A stretch of 64,000 bases of DNA from NCBI GenBank assembly GCA_009801085.1, contig VNWV01000001.1:6758001-6822000 (forward strand), written 5' to 3'. The notes beneath the pieces are model-generated. The model searched no databases. It had not been told where the DNA came from and saw nothing but the letters and a program-made list of their open reading frames with translations. Numbering within the stretch: position 1 is the first letter of the stretch; each line of letters opens with the position of its first letter. Positions 45,221-56,335 of the stretch are shown here, piece after piece. Source of the DNA: Lasiodiplodia sp. COLG20. Taxonomy: Eukaryota; Ascomycota; Dothideomycetes; Botryosphaeriales; Botryosphaeriaceae. A program made the translations under genes and the position numbers.

Positions 45221-46515
45221 ATGGAGCTTTCGGCTCCGAATAGGACGCAACAGCTGCCGCAGCGTCCGGTGCTCTCGAGTTACGTGCGGCCCAGCGAGGC
45301 TAGGATCAGTCAATTGAGGCAACAGATGAGCGCTGGTTTGGTACAGCCGTTGGACAAACACGAGGTGCATTACGTCGAGCTTCACAAATACCATGTCCTC
45401 GCAGGGGAAATCCACGCGTTACCTTCCATGTTGCGGCCTAATCAGCAGCGCCGTCTAGTAATCGAAGGCCCATCCGAAGAAATGCCCAAGCCGATCGCAT
45501 TTCCCTCCTTTCACCCCGCAGATCCTGCACAGCAGCAACTCTTAATTCAACAGTCAACTGCAGTCTACTCAGATCCGAGTAGGGCTTTGATGCCGTCGTC
45601 GTCGACCTCTACCGTGGCTACAGGCGCTGCAGACTTACTACACAGTGACACCAGGATTGAGGAAGTGAAAGAGGAGGAGGAGGATTTGATCTCGTATTAC
45701 AATCCTCCCCTCATCGTGATAACTACTTACCTGTATTAACCGCGATGAACTGAGCTTACATTGGTGTTTACAGGGTAACAGTTGGGCCCGGAGGTACTGG
45801 AGCTGAGCTTCAGCCTGCCCAAGTGAAGCACAGTCCGCCATCCACGCCAAGTACTCATCACTGTCGTGCTCGATCGAGCACACTGGGGCACCCTAGTGGC
45901 ATCGGTGCTTCAACAAACGAGCAAGCGAGGGCGAAGCGTGGAGCTCGTACCGGCCACTTTGCCACCACGGCGAAGAAAGCGAAGGTATGAGGGATCATCC
46001 CACCTTTGCATTCCAAAGATAGTCCTGACTGACTCTGCGTGGCAATTAAGGTGGACACGACTCAGTCACAGATTAATGAGTATCTCCCTCGGGGTGCAGA
46101 GTCTTCCTCAGCCAATCGCGCCGGCCAGTCAGAAGTCATTGACCTTACGGGAAGCCCAACACCGGCCCGTACCTTCGTGCCTGAGCAGCGCCACACCCGA
46201 AATGTGCACACAAACCGCCTTGATATTGAAGCACTTCTCCAGGCAACTGAATCCTCTTCACCTTCATCTAGCGGTGGTAGCCAGCAGCGAAGAAGGTCCC
46301 AGCGCATAGCCAATCTCAATTCGGCGGCGAACACGCGCACAGCTGGAACCCCAGCTTTCTCACAATCGCAAGCAGACGTATTGAGCCAGCTGCAGGATAC
46401 TGGAAGTGTGGACACAATCGCCACGCTCCCTGCAGGAACACGCATTCGCGTCAGAGCTGAAGTCATCAAGGATGAAGGCGGTTCGGTCGTTCCCGAGGTC
46501 AAGGTTGAGGACTGA
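45221..46515 (+). CDS. Unknown nuclear-type protein with a SUMO-interacting motif
   Basis: Three exons (45221-45732, 45774-45984, 46051-46515) join in phase to 395 residues. I do not recognise the family. The N-terminal 90 residues look folded (RPVLSSYVRPSEARISQLRQ, EVHYVELHKYHVLAGEIHALP). Next are an acidic run (IEEVKEEEEDL) and a basic lysine/arginine patch (EQARAKRG ... TTAKKAK) split by intron 2. Then comes SEVIDLTGSP, a classic hydrophobic SUMO-interacting motif followed by S/T-P. The C-terminus has QQRRRSQRIANLN, likely nuclear localisation, and an acidic end. A SUMO-dependent nuclear role is inferred from motifs only. Intron 1 is short (41 bases) with donor GTATTA, so that joint is the least certain. 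Confidence 0.65.
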
Positions 46516-48299
46516 TGCAGAAAAATGAACGGTTCCTTCGGATGTAACTGAGACATCAGAGCACTTGCCAAGGGACCACTTCTCACTCAACTGCGATACG
46601 CTTGGCCTATCAGCCCTGGTCATGGAAACAACGAGGGCCCGATTAGGATCATCCTCGAGACAGAACAAGGTTTGACGAGCCACAACATTGCTACTCTCTT
46701 GAAGGCAACCGACCGGATTCCCTTGCACCAGCACCACGGACTTGGTTTCATGCAAGTTGCCGAGCATGGCACGAGGCAGCTGCTGGCCTACTGAGTCACA
46801 CTACCGGGATTACTAACTTCTCTACTACTTTTTCGGATCACCGGCGCGATTGACATCCTAGACGCACAGCCCACACTTCTCACCGCAAGGCCTTGCTCTT
46901 GAACCCACAAGCATTGACTAATAGAGCTAACACCAACTTGATGTAAACCGTGCTTTCGGTTTCGCCATCACTTTCCCGTGCTTTGGGAGACTGCGGAATT
47001 GCATATTCAGGCGCGGAATCCTACGGTAGAACTTTCTAGCAAAGATTCAGTCAAGTACAGTGGCACAGACAATAGCGAGCTAGTAGTACACGGAATGCAT
47101 CGATCCAAGCGTCAACAGAAACAACGCCAACGGCGGCGCCGTTCAGAGCGTGCAATTTCCGAAAATCCTGCAACGGCAGCGCCGTTGATCTGTGTGTTTG
47201 TGTGTGTCTGGTGGTGTGGCTTGCATGTAATTCTCACGTCACATGCGGCGTTTTTTTTTTTTTTTTTTCATCGTGCTTGATGTTTCGCCTCACGCTGCTA
47301 CTTGCTCCTCCTCGCTTAATTCATTTCCGGCGCAGTAGGTCTCAGAAGAATTGAACCCTCTGTGGCCGACCGTTGCACACTCTTCGGACATTCAGTTGAA
47401 GTAAACATCCGTCCGAACGAAAATGTGGGCTCCGCACCCAGTACCCAGACACTGGATTCAGCCATCCGCATATGCAGGGGTGCTCTATTTCGCGTGGGAG
47501 GAGTCGGATTTGCAGTTTCGTCACACCCTATGCATCCCAGCCGCAAATCCTCAGCTGCCTATCGGATGTCTTCCGCACGTCAGGTCAGGTTCGCCAAGGG
47601 CCACGATGGCGCACGCAGATGGAGCTTTTCGGCATCGATGTGTGCGTAGGGCCCATTGCGTGCAGTCGGGTCAGCTCTGTTCCGCGCTGGGGGGAGGGGG
47701 GGGGGGGCGAACGTTTTTGGCATGTCCCATTCGCAGAAGTGGCATCGAGAAGCGAATCGGCGATGCGGTTTTGCTTTTTCTTCTTCGCTCCTTCTACGTT
47801 CTTCTCTGTTGCCTGCTTTTTCTGCTTTCTCCTTTTTGATTTTCTCTATTTTCGTCTCGCATAAGCTACACGTGCATTGTTACACATTTTGCTCTTTCTC
47901 TAAACGTCTATAGTTGATATACCCCTCGTCGCTCCCCCAGTCCCTTCCCGCTTCCCCTATGCATGTATCCGTGTCCGACCCAACCGCCCGGGACCCAATC
48001 AACAAACCATCGGAACGACGCCGACGGCGATGCATGTATCCAAAACCGAAATACGACGAGGGAAGGGAGGGAACCACGACAAGGGATTGAGGCAATAAAA
48101 AAAAGATACTCGTATCAATATGGCCCCTTTCACAAGGATCAAGGACGAAAGGGAAGGGCAGGAAGGGAAGAATCGTGATGCCCGTATGTACATGCAAGAA
48201 AGAACTTATAAAACCCCTGGTGACACGCGGATGTTGCCGAAGGTAAGGATGATATAAGGAAATCTCCGTTGACAGTTTGTTCCTACTAAGGTGATACTA
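46516..48299. other. Convergent intergenic region with homopolymer runs
   Basis: 1.78 kb between convergent genes, with no supported gene. It holds a T18 run at about 47251-47268, a G12 run at about 47696-47707 preceded by a G6 block (G-quadruplex potential), and a T/C-rich stretch at 47760-47860. The GCG/GGC patch near 47130-47150 is short. Confidence 0.5.
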
Positions 48300-51200
48300 T
48301 CATGCTACGTTGGTAGGAGGATGAGGCTGTGGCTGTTGATGGTGGTCGCTAGCTTGTGGCTGTTGCTGTTGCTGCCGTCTGCTGCCCGGGCCCGGGCCCG
48401 GGGCCGAGCCACCGCCACCACCACCACCGCCACGTGGGCGATGATGATGATGCTGTTTGCGAGGGCCCGTGGGTGGAGTTTTCTCGGCCTTGGCGGAAGC
48501 AGTAGCGGCAGCGGCAGTAGCCGTGACGGCGGGTGAGGAGGCAGCAGCAGCAGCAGACGTGGCGGTCGTAGTGACGGAAGGATGGGGATGGGGTGGTTGC
48601 TGCGGTTTACCAGGTTTACCGCTGTTCCTGTGCTTCCTATTCGGCTTAGCCGGAGGCGCCGCGTTCGCAGTGGTAGAGGTGACGACCGCCGACGCGTCAG
48701 GGGTGGACGTCGTGGCCGCAGCAGTAGCATCTCGATCTGGAGCTGGGCCAGACCCGGCGTTGGCCTTCTTGCCCCGCCCACCCTTCTTCGCACCAGCCCC
48801 ACCACCTTTCGTAGGCGCGGGCGTCTCGTCCCCGCCAGGCGCCTTCTGGTCGCCCTTCGCCTTCTTCCCCGTCTTCTTCGAAGAGCCACTGGCTCTCGCC
48901 GTCTCCCTCTTCTCCCGCTTAGCCCTTTCCTTCTCTTCTTCCATAACTCGCCTGCTCTCTTTATCCCACCACTCTTGAAATTCCTGCTCTTGCTGAATCT
49001 CCTGTAAGCTACGCTTCGCTGCTGCGGCGGCAATTGATTCTTTCTCTGCCTGTTGCATCGACAAGATGTCCGCCATACCCATTGACAAGTGCAGACTTGC
49101 CTCCGAGTGTGACGTTGACGCAATGTGTCGGATGCTCTGCGGCAGCGCCGACAATGAGGACGAAGGCGCATCAGGGCGAGGGATGGCGAAGCCTTTACCA
49201 GAGGAGGGCGTAGCGTTCTTGTTGGTGTTTGATGGTGAAGTCTGGGGAGGGAAGGATTGCGCAGGAGTGGCGGTGATAGGAATGGAGTTCGATGATTTGG
49301 CTTTGGAGGCTGATCCGTTGTTCGCAATAGTTTGGCGCATAGTGAGGTTCGGGCGGGTCGTTGTAGGTGGCGTCTGCTGCTGCGTTGTCTGGGTAGGTGA
49401 TGATGAATTCATGACATCTTTCAACGCGACCTTTGCCGCTGGAGGCTTCATTTGCCATGGTGATACTGCCGGCCTAGGTTCATTGTCCATGGAGCCGGCT
49501 TTAATCGCCTCACCTTTAGCTGCCTGTTGCTGCAGCTTCTTGCGCTCCTTTTGTGAGAGCTTCGTTGCAGCGAAAGAGCCTGTGGTGCGGTCCTCCTTGG
49601 CTTGCGCGGACAGTGCCAGAGATATGTTGGACGGCTGTGTTGATGACGTTTCAGCCATAATGTCCTTCATGTCTAGCTTGCTCATTTGTAGGGGGGTTGT
49701 GCCCCAGGGTTTGTCGGCCTGACGGGTGATCGGTGTAGACATTGTATCCAGAGGAGTGCCCAGGCTTCTAGGTGTATGAGACAATGGACTCGCGATTGCA
49801 GAATCTGAAGCATCTCTCTTGGGAGCGGCTTTCGGTATCTGCCATGGGCTTGACGTCGGGACATCAAGAGAAACATCTTGAACCGGCCCGCCAAGGGTCG
49901 ACGTAGGAGACTTTAATGAGCGTGGCACATTGAGGTCAAGCTCATCGTTCTCCGAATCGACATCGTCGTCCATGTCGAACATCAGATCCGCAACCGAGCC
50001 CTTGCCTTTGAGAGCTGGCGCGAGCAGAGGGCTCTCCTGCACCGCTTTAACGTCCTTGGTCGAGCGTCGCCTCGCCTTCTGCTGCATTGGCGAAGGCTGG
50101 TCGTCGTAACTACCAGCCTTGAGAGATGATGACATGCGCGCTGAGCTATCAGCGTATTTGCCTTGCAGCATGAGAGCATCGACCTTCGCTCGTCTCCTTC
50201 GATCAATTTGCTCTGCAAGCTCAGGATACTTCTCGAAGAGCAGCGCTTCGGCACGTCCGCTCTTCGCGATTGGTAGGCATGCAACTTGGTTCTCGCGGAC
50301 GACTTGATCCAATTCGAGAATGAGATCCTCATCCAGCTCGTCCAGTACACTATAGTCTGGTATTAGAATATCGTCTGTCACCAGGGAGCGTGTCGGACGT
50401 ACCCATTCTGTAACACCGCCTCCAAGCTGAGGCAGATGTACTCGAGCCCGGCATCCTTGAACTCCGTCACTGAGCACGGCGAAACGGCATTGAGCAATTG
50501 ACAAATGTTGCGGACATTGACTACAATCTCGATCAGCACCATGTACATATTTCTCAATCTCGATCGTACTTACCGTATCGACCAACAACTTGCTGGCAGA
50601 CCTGCGACAGCCTGTCCAGCATCAACTCGTTGGCCACCGACATGACGTCCATGACGTGATCCAGGAACTCGTTAAGGGCAAGGAATTCCCCAAGATTGTC
50701 CGACACGAAATCATCAAAGAGCTCGTCGCCCGTATCTGCGTATAGGTGTCGCAGAACCAGTTCGAAAATGTGTAGCTCGATATGCTTCAAATCAATCCTG
50801 ATGGCCTCGGAAGGATCAGTCGAGGCTTCGCGCCTGCCAGCAAGCCAAAGACCCGCCGCTCTGCCCTTGAACATGCCTTCGAAGAAAGGACAGCGTTGGA
50901 CCATGAGAGCGCTGTGAACCTTGACCTCGCTATCAGCAAGTTCTAGTATGACATCCCCGTTCTCGAAGAAGGCAGGATCTTTGATGGCGAGCTCCATATC
51001 CATGGTGAGGGATCGTTTCGGTCTCACCATTTGGCGGACGGCAGGTTCAAGCTGCTTCAGTTCAAGTCTCGAAGACAATTTCATGAGTTCCGTCCTGACC
51101 TGGCGGTACCTAAATGCCAGTTTTGGATACTGGCGTGTGTAGTGCCAGAAGTCCACAAGACTATCGGTATAACCATACAAGACGAAGTTGAACATGGTGA

Positions 51201-53700
51201 GTACGTCCATGCCCTGAAGGACAACCAAAGTTCGGCCACGATCATCTTGCTCTAGAGAGAGCACTTCAGGTATAGAGAAGGTACCCGTATGCTGGAATTC
51301 GGTAAGACCTTGCCGAAGCACCTTGCTGCGACCAGCAAAGATCCATTGATGCACAGGAATGCGAACTTCGGAAACAGTAGATCCGATGACCATGTCGAAT
51401 GTTGCATCATCTTCGTCAATGCCAAATAGTGCGTCCTTCAACTCTTGCTCGAAATCTTCCGATTCGAGTGCACGTCTCGCCAGGAGCTGTATCTCGGTCG
51501 GTTGCACATCGTCGTCCAGTTCATCGTCCGGAGTAGCCCAGTCTCCAAAGGGCAACAGTGGGAACACATCGTCCCAAAGCGTAGGCGAGTCCACCTGCAC
51601 TTGGGTCTTTGTGACATCGCAGTCTTTCCGTACAGCTGCGTAGGCGCCAAACGCGGAAGCTCTAACCGCCGTAACACGTGTGAGACCAGGAACGCGAAGG
51701 AATTTGTAATCCTTCGGCTTGTACTCTCCTGTACCAGAGGCAGTTGCGTCCTTGATCTTTGTTCTCTTGACCCGCCTCCATACAGTTCCAGCCTGCGTGG
51801 TCAAGATGACGGAGCCATCCTGATCCACGTCGACGTCGCGAGCAGCCATGTAACCCTTTTTCAGTGACCAGATCCTGTAGGGAGGGGATAGCGCGCCACG
51901 AATCTTGGTTGGATTTGTCGTAGACACCGTACTGTCTTGCCCTGACTCCGAGCGCTTGCTCACTGAAACGGTGTAGATCTCACCGTTGGTCGAAAGCGCG
52001 CAAATGTTGTCGCCGCCTGCAGTCACCTTGCAAATCCTGTTCGGCGTGGTGTCATACTTCGTTGTCAAGAAACTTTGCTTCAGGAAGTAGTTCGAAAATC
52101 CATCCAAGGGGAACGAAACTTTTGCGTAACCGTAGTTTGCGAAGACCCAGACCTCATGGTTCTCAAGTAGACAGACCGTAGCCCTTTCAATGGCACTGGC
52201 AGACTTGATAGGCGAAGAAAAGAGCGAGGCAGCGACCTTACGAGGAGTGACTTGGAATTCCAGGGACCGAGCATCCGAGTCCACAATACCGAGTTGACCT
52301 TCGTTTTTGCCAAAGGTATACAACGAAGATGATGTGTGAGCGACAGAGTGGATCCTAGAAGCGGCAACACCGATGACAACCTCTTTCTTAAGGGGCCCGA
52401 ATATTTGTCGCGGCAGGAGTTGAACCGGATCTTCATCCTTGAGTGTCTTCGGCAGACTGTAGCCCAACTGGCCGTAGGCGTTGTTTCCCCAAGAGAATAT
52501 TTCGCCTTCATCGGAGAGAGCGAGGGAGTGATTTTGACCGAGCGCTACAGCGATGACTTTCTTCTTCGCTAAAGCGCCCCCCTCGATGCATACGAACTGG
52601 AACCGAGTGGCCTCATCTCCAGTGCCGATTCGACCTCCCGGTCCATGGCCACACATGTAGAGGTTTGACTCAGGGTCCGTGGTCAAGACAGCGGTGGAGA
52701 GCTTCGACATTGTCACGTCCTGAATCAGAAGGGGCGTACTCCTGATAATGGTGGGAAGGTCAGATACGGGCATGCTATAGATCGATGCCAGCTGAGAGAA
52801 GTCGCTCGCCGAAGGATCCATGCTGGACCACTCCTGGTGTTTACGCTCCAGGTGCTCGCGGTAAAACCTCCTCAACAGGTGGTCCGGTCTCCGAAGAATT
52901 ATGCGCTCGGGGAACTGCCGATCGTCTTCGTCGCCGAAACCGAGAGTGACATTCCTGTTACTGCCAAACGTGAAGAGCTCATCGCCATGAATGTCCATCA
53001 CCGGCGCAAGCTTCCGGCGCACCGGCCTGTCTTCTCCGTCGCCACTATCATCATAACCCCAGTCCTCGTCATCCTCACCTAGCGCATCCGCGCGCGAGTC
53101 CTCTTCCGGCCTCAATGTGCGGTCTGCGATGGTGGTCGCAAACAGGTCTAGCGGGCCATTCCCTTCTTTGTCCTTGATCTTGACCAATCCTCCAGCATGT
53201 TGTACCACCCCGCTGCTCCCGTGGCCAAGCGCATCGAGCACATCACGGTCTATGATCGAGCGCGCAATGGCAACATTGCCAAAGTAAAAAGCGCGATGAA
53301 GCGCCGTCCAGCCATTCTCAAAGTCTTGCGCGTATAAGTCGGTATACGGGTGCTCGAGGAGGGCGGTGGCGAAGCTCAATGCGTTTTCGGAGGTCGACGA
53401 AGCAGCGTGGTGCAGAATGGTCATGCCGTTCGCGTCCTTGGCATTGATGTCGGCGCGTGTCAGTCCCGTCGCGGACCTGGGGGTGCCGCCGACGTCGCGA
53501 CGCGCGCGCGTGGTCAAGGTCGGGGAGGTTCCAAGACTCCCGGGACTCCCTATGAAGGCTGCGGGGTGGGCTTGGCCGGGCTGCGCGCCGGTATTGGCCC
53601 TCGCCCCGGACGGGCGCATAGGGAAGGCGGCGCCTTCCAGCAGGTGTCGAAAAGCTTCGACATCATCTTCGAGGTAGTATTTCCAGAGATAGCCACTCAT
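48300..53700 (-). CDS. Ankyrin-RCC1-BTB protein (IBtk/Btb3-like, likely Cullin-3 adaptor)
   Basis: A very large protein of 1764 residues. Exons 53700-50574, 50520-50403 and 50349-48300 join in phase. The order is: N-terminal ankyrin repeats (NGMTILHHAAS, NGWTALHRAFYFGN); RCC1-type repeats (LFTFGSNRNVTLGFGD, LYMCGHGPGGRIGTGD, IFSWGNNAYGQLGY, LYTFGKNEGQLG); a first BTB-like region (MVIGSTVSEVRIPVHQWIFAGRS); a second BTB (DVILELADSEVKVHSALMVQRCPFFEGMF); then helices including ICQLLNAVSPC. The last 600 residues are low-complexity, with a charged coiled region EWWDKESRRVMEEEKERAKREK and a lysine/glycine/proline/histidine tail. Related proteins in animals (IBtk) and fission yeast (Btb3) recruit targets to Cullin-3 ubiquitin ligases. 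A TTTAAATA block lies about 85 bases upstream of the ATG. Confidence 0.9.
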
Positions 53701-54792
53701 GTGCTGGATGTTGGCGGGGGAGGCGTTCCCTTTGGCTTCGGCAAGTGCACCTCGCTATTGACTACGACGAGTCAAAGCGTATTTAAAGGTGCGTGTGCGA
53801 AGCGTAAGAGGACGACTCCGGAGAGGGGGGTCGAATAACCGCGGGGCGCGAAATATGGCCCAGCGATGACAGGTGGCGGATGTCGTTGACAAAGCGCGGA
53901 GTAGCGATGAGATTTCGAAACTGCAGGCGAATGCGGCGGTCGAGCGATGGGCGCGTTCGTTGGGCGTTAGGCGACGGAGATTTTGGGTCGAGGATGAAGC
54001 GGAAGTGCGAGACGCAGTGGCGGGCGGGAGCTTAGCGGGCTGGAGCGGCGTGTGTGGGCGAGGGGAGGTCGATGACGATGCAGCTTCCGCGGGGCCGGAG
54101 ATAGGCGAACTGCACGCCGATAAGGCAACAACTTAAAATCAAGATGATTCACGATGAGGCGTGATGATTTTGGGCAAAAAGCCGCATGCTGGCCATGTCC
54201 ACATCATAAATAGCCGGAAGGTCAAAGGAATGCTAAAGGTATGCTTGCGCTGCGGGCGGCGTTCCTGCCTGCCAATGAACGCATCAGCTTTCAGCTCTGT
54301 CACACGTGGGAAGACATGTGCCAGCTTTGAGCCGCGGGATTTGGCACCACTCTTTTTTGCTCCGGATACTCCCCGCACCTCTACCCCTTGTGACCAGCTG
54401 CAGAATGCTCACCTCTGGCACCGCATTTTAATTCACAATGGTAAAAGTCAAGACACTTCATCCCAAATTATATCTCAAACACGCAACAATAGTGGAGGAG
54501 AGGTCAGATTAGAGTTAATTATGCCGGACAAGACTAATGCTTAAGTACAGCCGAACATGTGCAAAGGAGAGTCGTCAATCGAACCGCAATGCCCCAAGCG
54601 AAACCTTCAGCGACCGGGATATAAGGCTTGCCATGATTCATTTTCCCATGCGAACATAAAAGGGCAACAAAGAAGAGAAGAACAACCAATCTGCGCGCAT
54701 CATAACACCAGATCCTGGATATCAAATGCTTGTTGTGTATGTGTATGTGTCGTGCTCAGAAGGAGAGCGCTTGGGAGCTCGACTGCGCTCTT
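53701..54792. other. Intergenic region
   Basis: 1.09 kb of promoter sequence for the IBtk-like gene plus the 3' side of the GPI-type protein gene. No gene is seen; the frames present have no motifs. Confidence 0.5.
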
Positions 54793-55542
54793 TTACAGCA
54801 TCAGCATGGCAGCGAAGACGGTAGCCACCAGCGTGCCGAAGGCGACTGTCGTGGTAGTGCCAGCACTGCTCGAGCCCGAGCTGCTGCCGGACGAGCTAGA
54901 GCCGGTGCTGCTGGCGCCCGCAGCGGAGCCAGAAGATTGTGCTGCAGCAGTAGCCTCGGCGACTTTGATGCCGTAAGAAGTAGCCACGGAGGGAGTGCCA
55001 GTCGCGGGGGTAGTCGTGTAGGTCGAGCTCGCGGTGGTAGAGACGGTGCAGCCGGACCAGGTCGTCCAGGGCGCGTTGGTGCTCCAGGGCCCGTTGGTCC
55101 AGCCGGACCAGGTGCTGGCCGGGCAGGCAGAGCCGCCCCACCAGTTCGTCCAGGCGCCCGACGTCCAGTCGCCGTCCGACTTCCAGCCTCCCCACGGGTG
55201 GTCGCCGCCGAAGGGTCCGCCGCGGCCGCCCCAGCCGCCCGCCCCGCTGCCGGGGCCCCAGCCGCCGGGTCCTCCCCAGCCGGGCCCGCCGGTGCTCCAC
55301 GGCCCGCCGGACGTCCACGTCGTCCACGGCTTGCTCTTGGTGCTCCAGACGGACGGATCCCAGTCGCCGTTGGAGTTGGTCGGCCAGGCGCTGGTCCACG
55401 AGGACCAATCCGACCTCGTCGTCCAGTCGGACGGCGCGCCAGACCATGCAGTGGTGCCGGTGCCCCATGGTCCGGGTTGAGCAGTGGCTGGGGTAGCGAG
55501 CGCGGCGACGAACGCCACAGCCGTGACAAGTTGGCTCATCAT
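54793..55542 (-). CDS. Tryptophan/glycine-rich GPI-anchored cell-wall-type protein
   Basis: An intronless frame of 249 residues, starting with two successive ATGs. The signal peptide covers residues 1 to about 21 (LVTAVAFVAALATPATAQ). The mature part is built of short irregular repeats such as WSSWTSAW, WTTWTSGGPW and GGPGWGGPGGW with about 28 tryptophans and a lone cysteine pair (SACPASTW, SGCTVSTT). A Ser/Thr/Ala/Gly-rich spacer follows (GASSTGSSSSGSSSGSSSAG), typical of O-glycosylated stalks. The C-terminal hydrophobic tail (VAFGTLVATVFAAMLML) after small residues fits GPI attachment near the S/G-rich end. Function is not known. A TATATA at 55644-55649 lies about 100 bases upstream. The GC-rich repeats also create long open frames on the other strand, which I reject. 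Confidence 0.8.
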   Translation of the reverse strand: MMSQLVTAVAFVAALATPATAQPGPWGTGTTAWSGAPSDWTTRSDWSSWTSAWPTNSNGDWDPSVWSTKSKPWTTWTSGGPWSTGGPGWGGPGGWGPGSGAGGWGGRGGPFGGDHPWGGWKSDGDWTSGAWTNWWGGSACPASTWSGWTNGPWSTNAPWTTWSGCTVSTTASSTYTTTPATGTPSVATSYGIKVAEATAAAQSSGSAAGASSTGSSSSGSSSGSSSAGTTTTVAFGTLVATVFAAMLML

Positions 55543-56335
55543 TTTGAGGGTGTTGGTGTAAGGTTTGCGGCGAGAGCAACGGAGAGAATGAAGCTTTGCA
55601 GACCAGGTGGACAGGAAGGATACGAGACATGCACCGGACCTGCATATATAGGTAACCCCAAGACAGCATACGCGTCCCCCATTGCCAACGTCATGTCTGA
55701 CAAAAGTATGTCTATGCGAGAGACGAGGAAATCCGGACTCCGGTTGACTGGGGGCTGACGCGTTCCGGAGGTAAGCATCAGCCTCATTGAGAGGATACTT
55801 TTGAGCGGAGCTTCAGTGATCTTCAGCCTTATGATCTCACTGGATTGGCCCAAGTTTGTTGGAAGTTGCCCGGTGAGATTCGCGTCGGGATTGATGAGGG
55901 GAGCCGCACCAACACACGAGGGGCAGAGCAGGCATCGCAGGCTAATTGCGGGGAATCCACCTGACTAAACTTCATACAGTAGTCAGCCGGTGCTCGCATT
56001 CCTTTTTAAGGCGCATCGCTGCTGTCGTGGCCCGCAGCGCGGACGCGTAGACGAGGCGTCGCGTGCTGACGGGCTGCATCGGTGGAGGCAACCGACACAC
56101 TCTGATTGATCACACGTCACTTCGGCCGAGCTCGACTGTTTCAAAGCCTTAAGATCTTACTGCTCAGTAAGCATAAAGTTTGCTAAGGTTCTTCAAATCC
56201 CAACATGAGTTGAGTGAGTATACTCCAACTGTACAAAGCCCAGTGCTAGATCATCCATCGTACACCCGCAATGCCCGGTCTCCGTCGTTCGTTTCTCTTC
56301 GATCGTCGTCGTCACAGCTGCGCCGATGGCATCAT
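55543..56335. other. Intergenic region
   Basis: 793 bases holding the promoter of the GPI-type protein gene and the 3' side of the alanine aminotransferase gene. No gene is seen. Confidence 0.5.
55643..55650 (-). promoter_or_regulatory. TATA box of the GPI-type protein gene
   Basis: The minus-strand sequence CCTATATATGCAG lies about 100 bases upstream of the ATG at 55542, a usual spacing for a strongly expressed secreted-protein gene with a short 5' UTR. This is a positional inference. Confidence 0.5.

Noticed and set aside
48457..49722. Plus-strand frames opposite the IBtk-like tail
   Set aside because: Low-complexity mirror frames; the minus strand joins in phase to conserved ankyrin, RCC1 and BTB domains.
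54730..55758. 342-codon plus-strand open frame over the GPI-type gene
   Set aside because: It is a mirror of GC-rich W/G repeats; its translation is a G/A/P/R-rich low-complexity string, while the minus strand has a signal peptide, Ser/Thr stalk and GPI-type tail.
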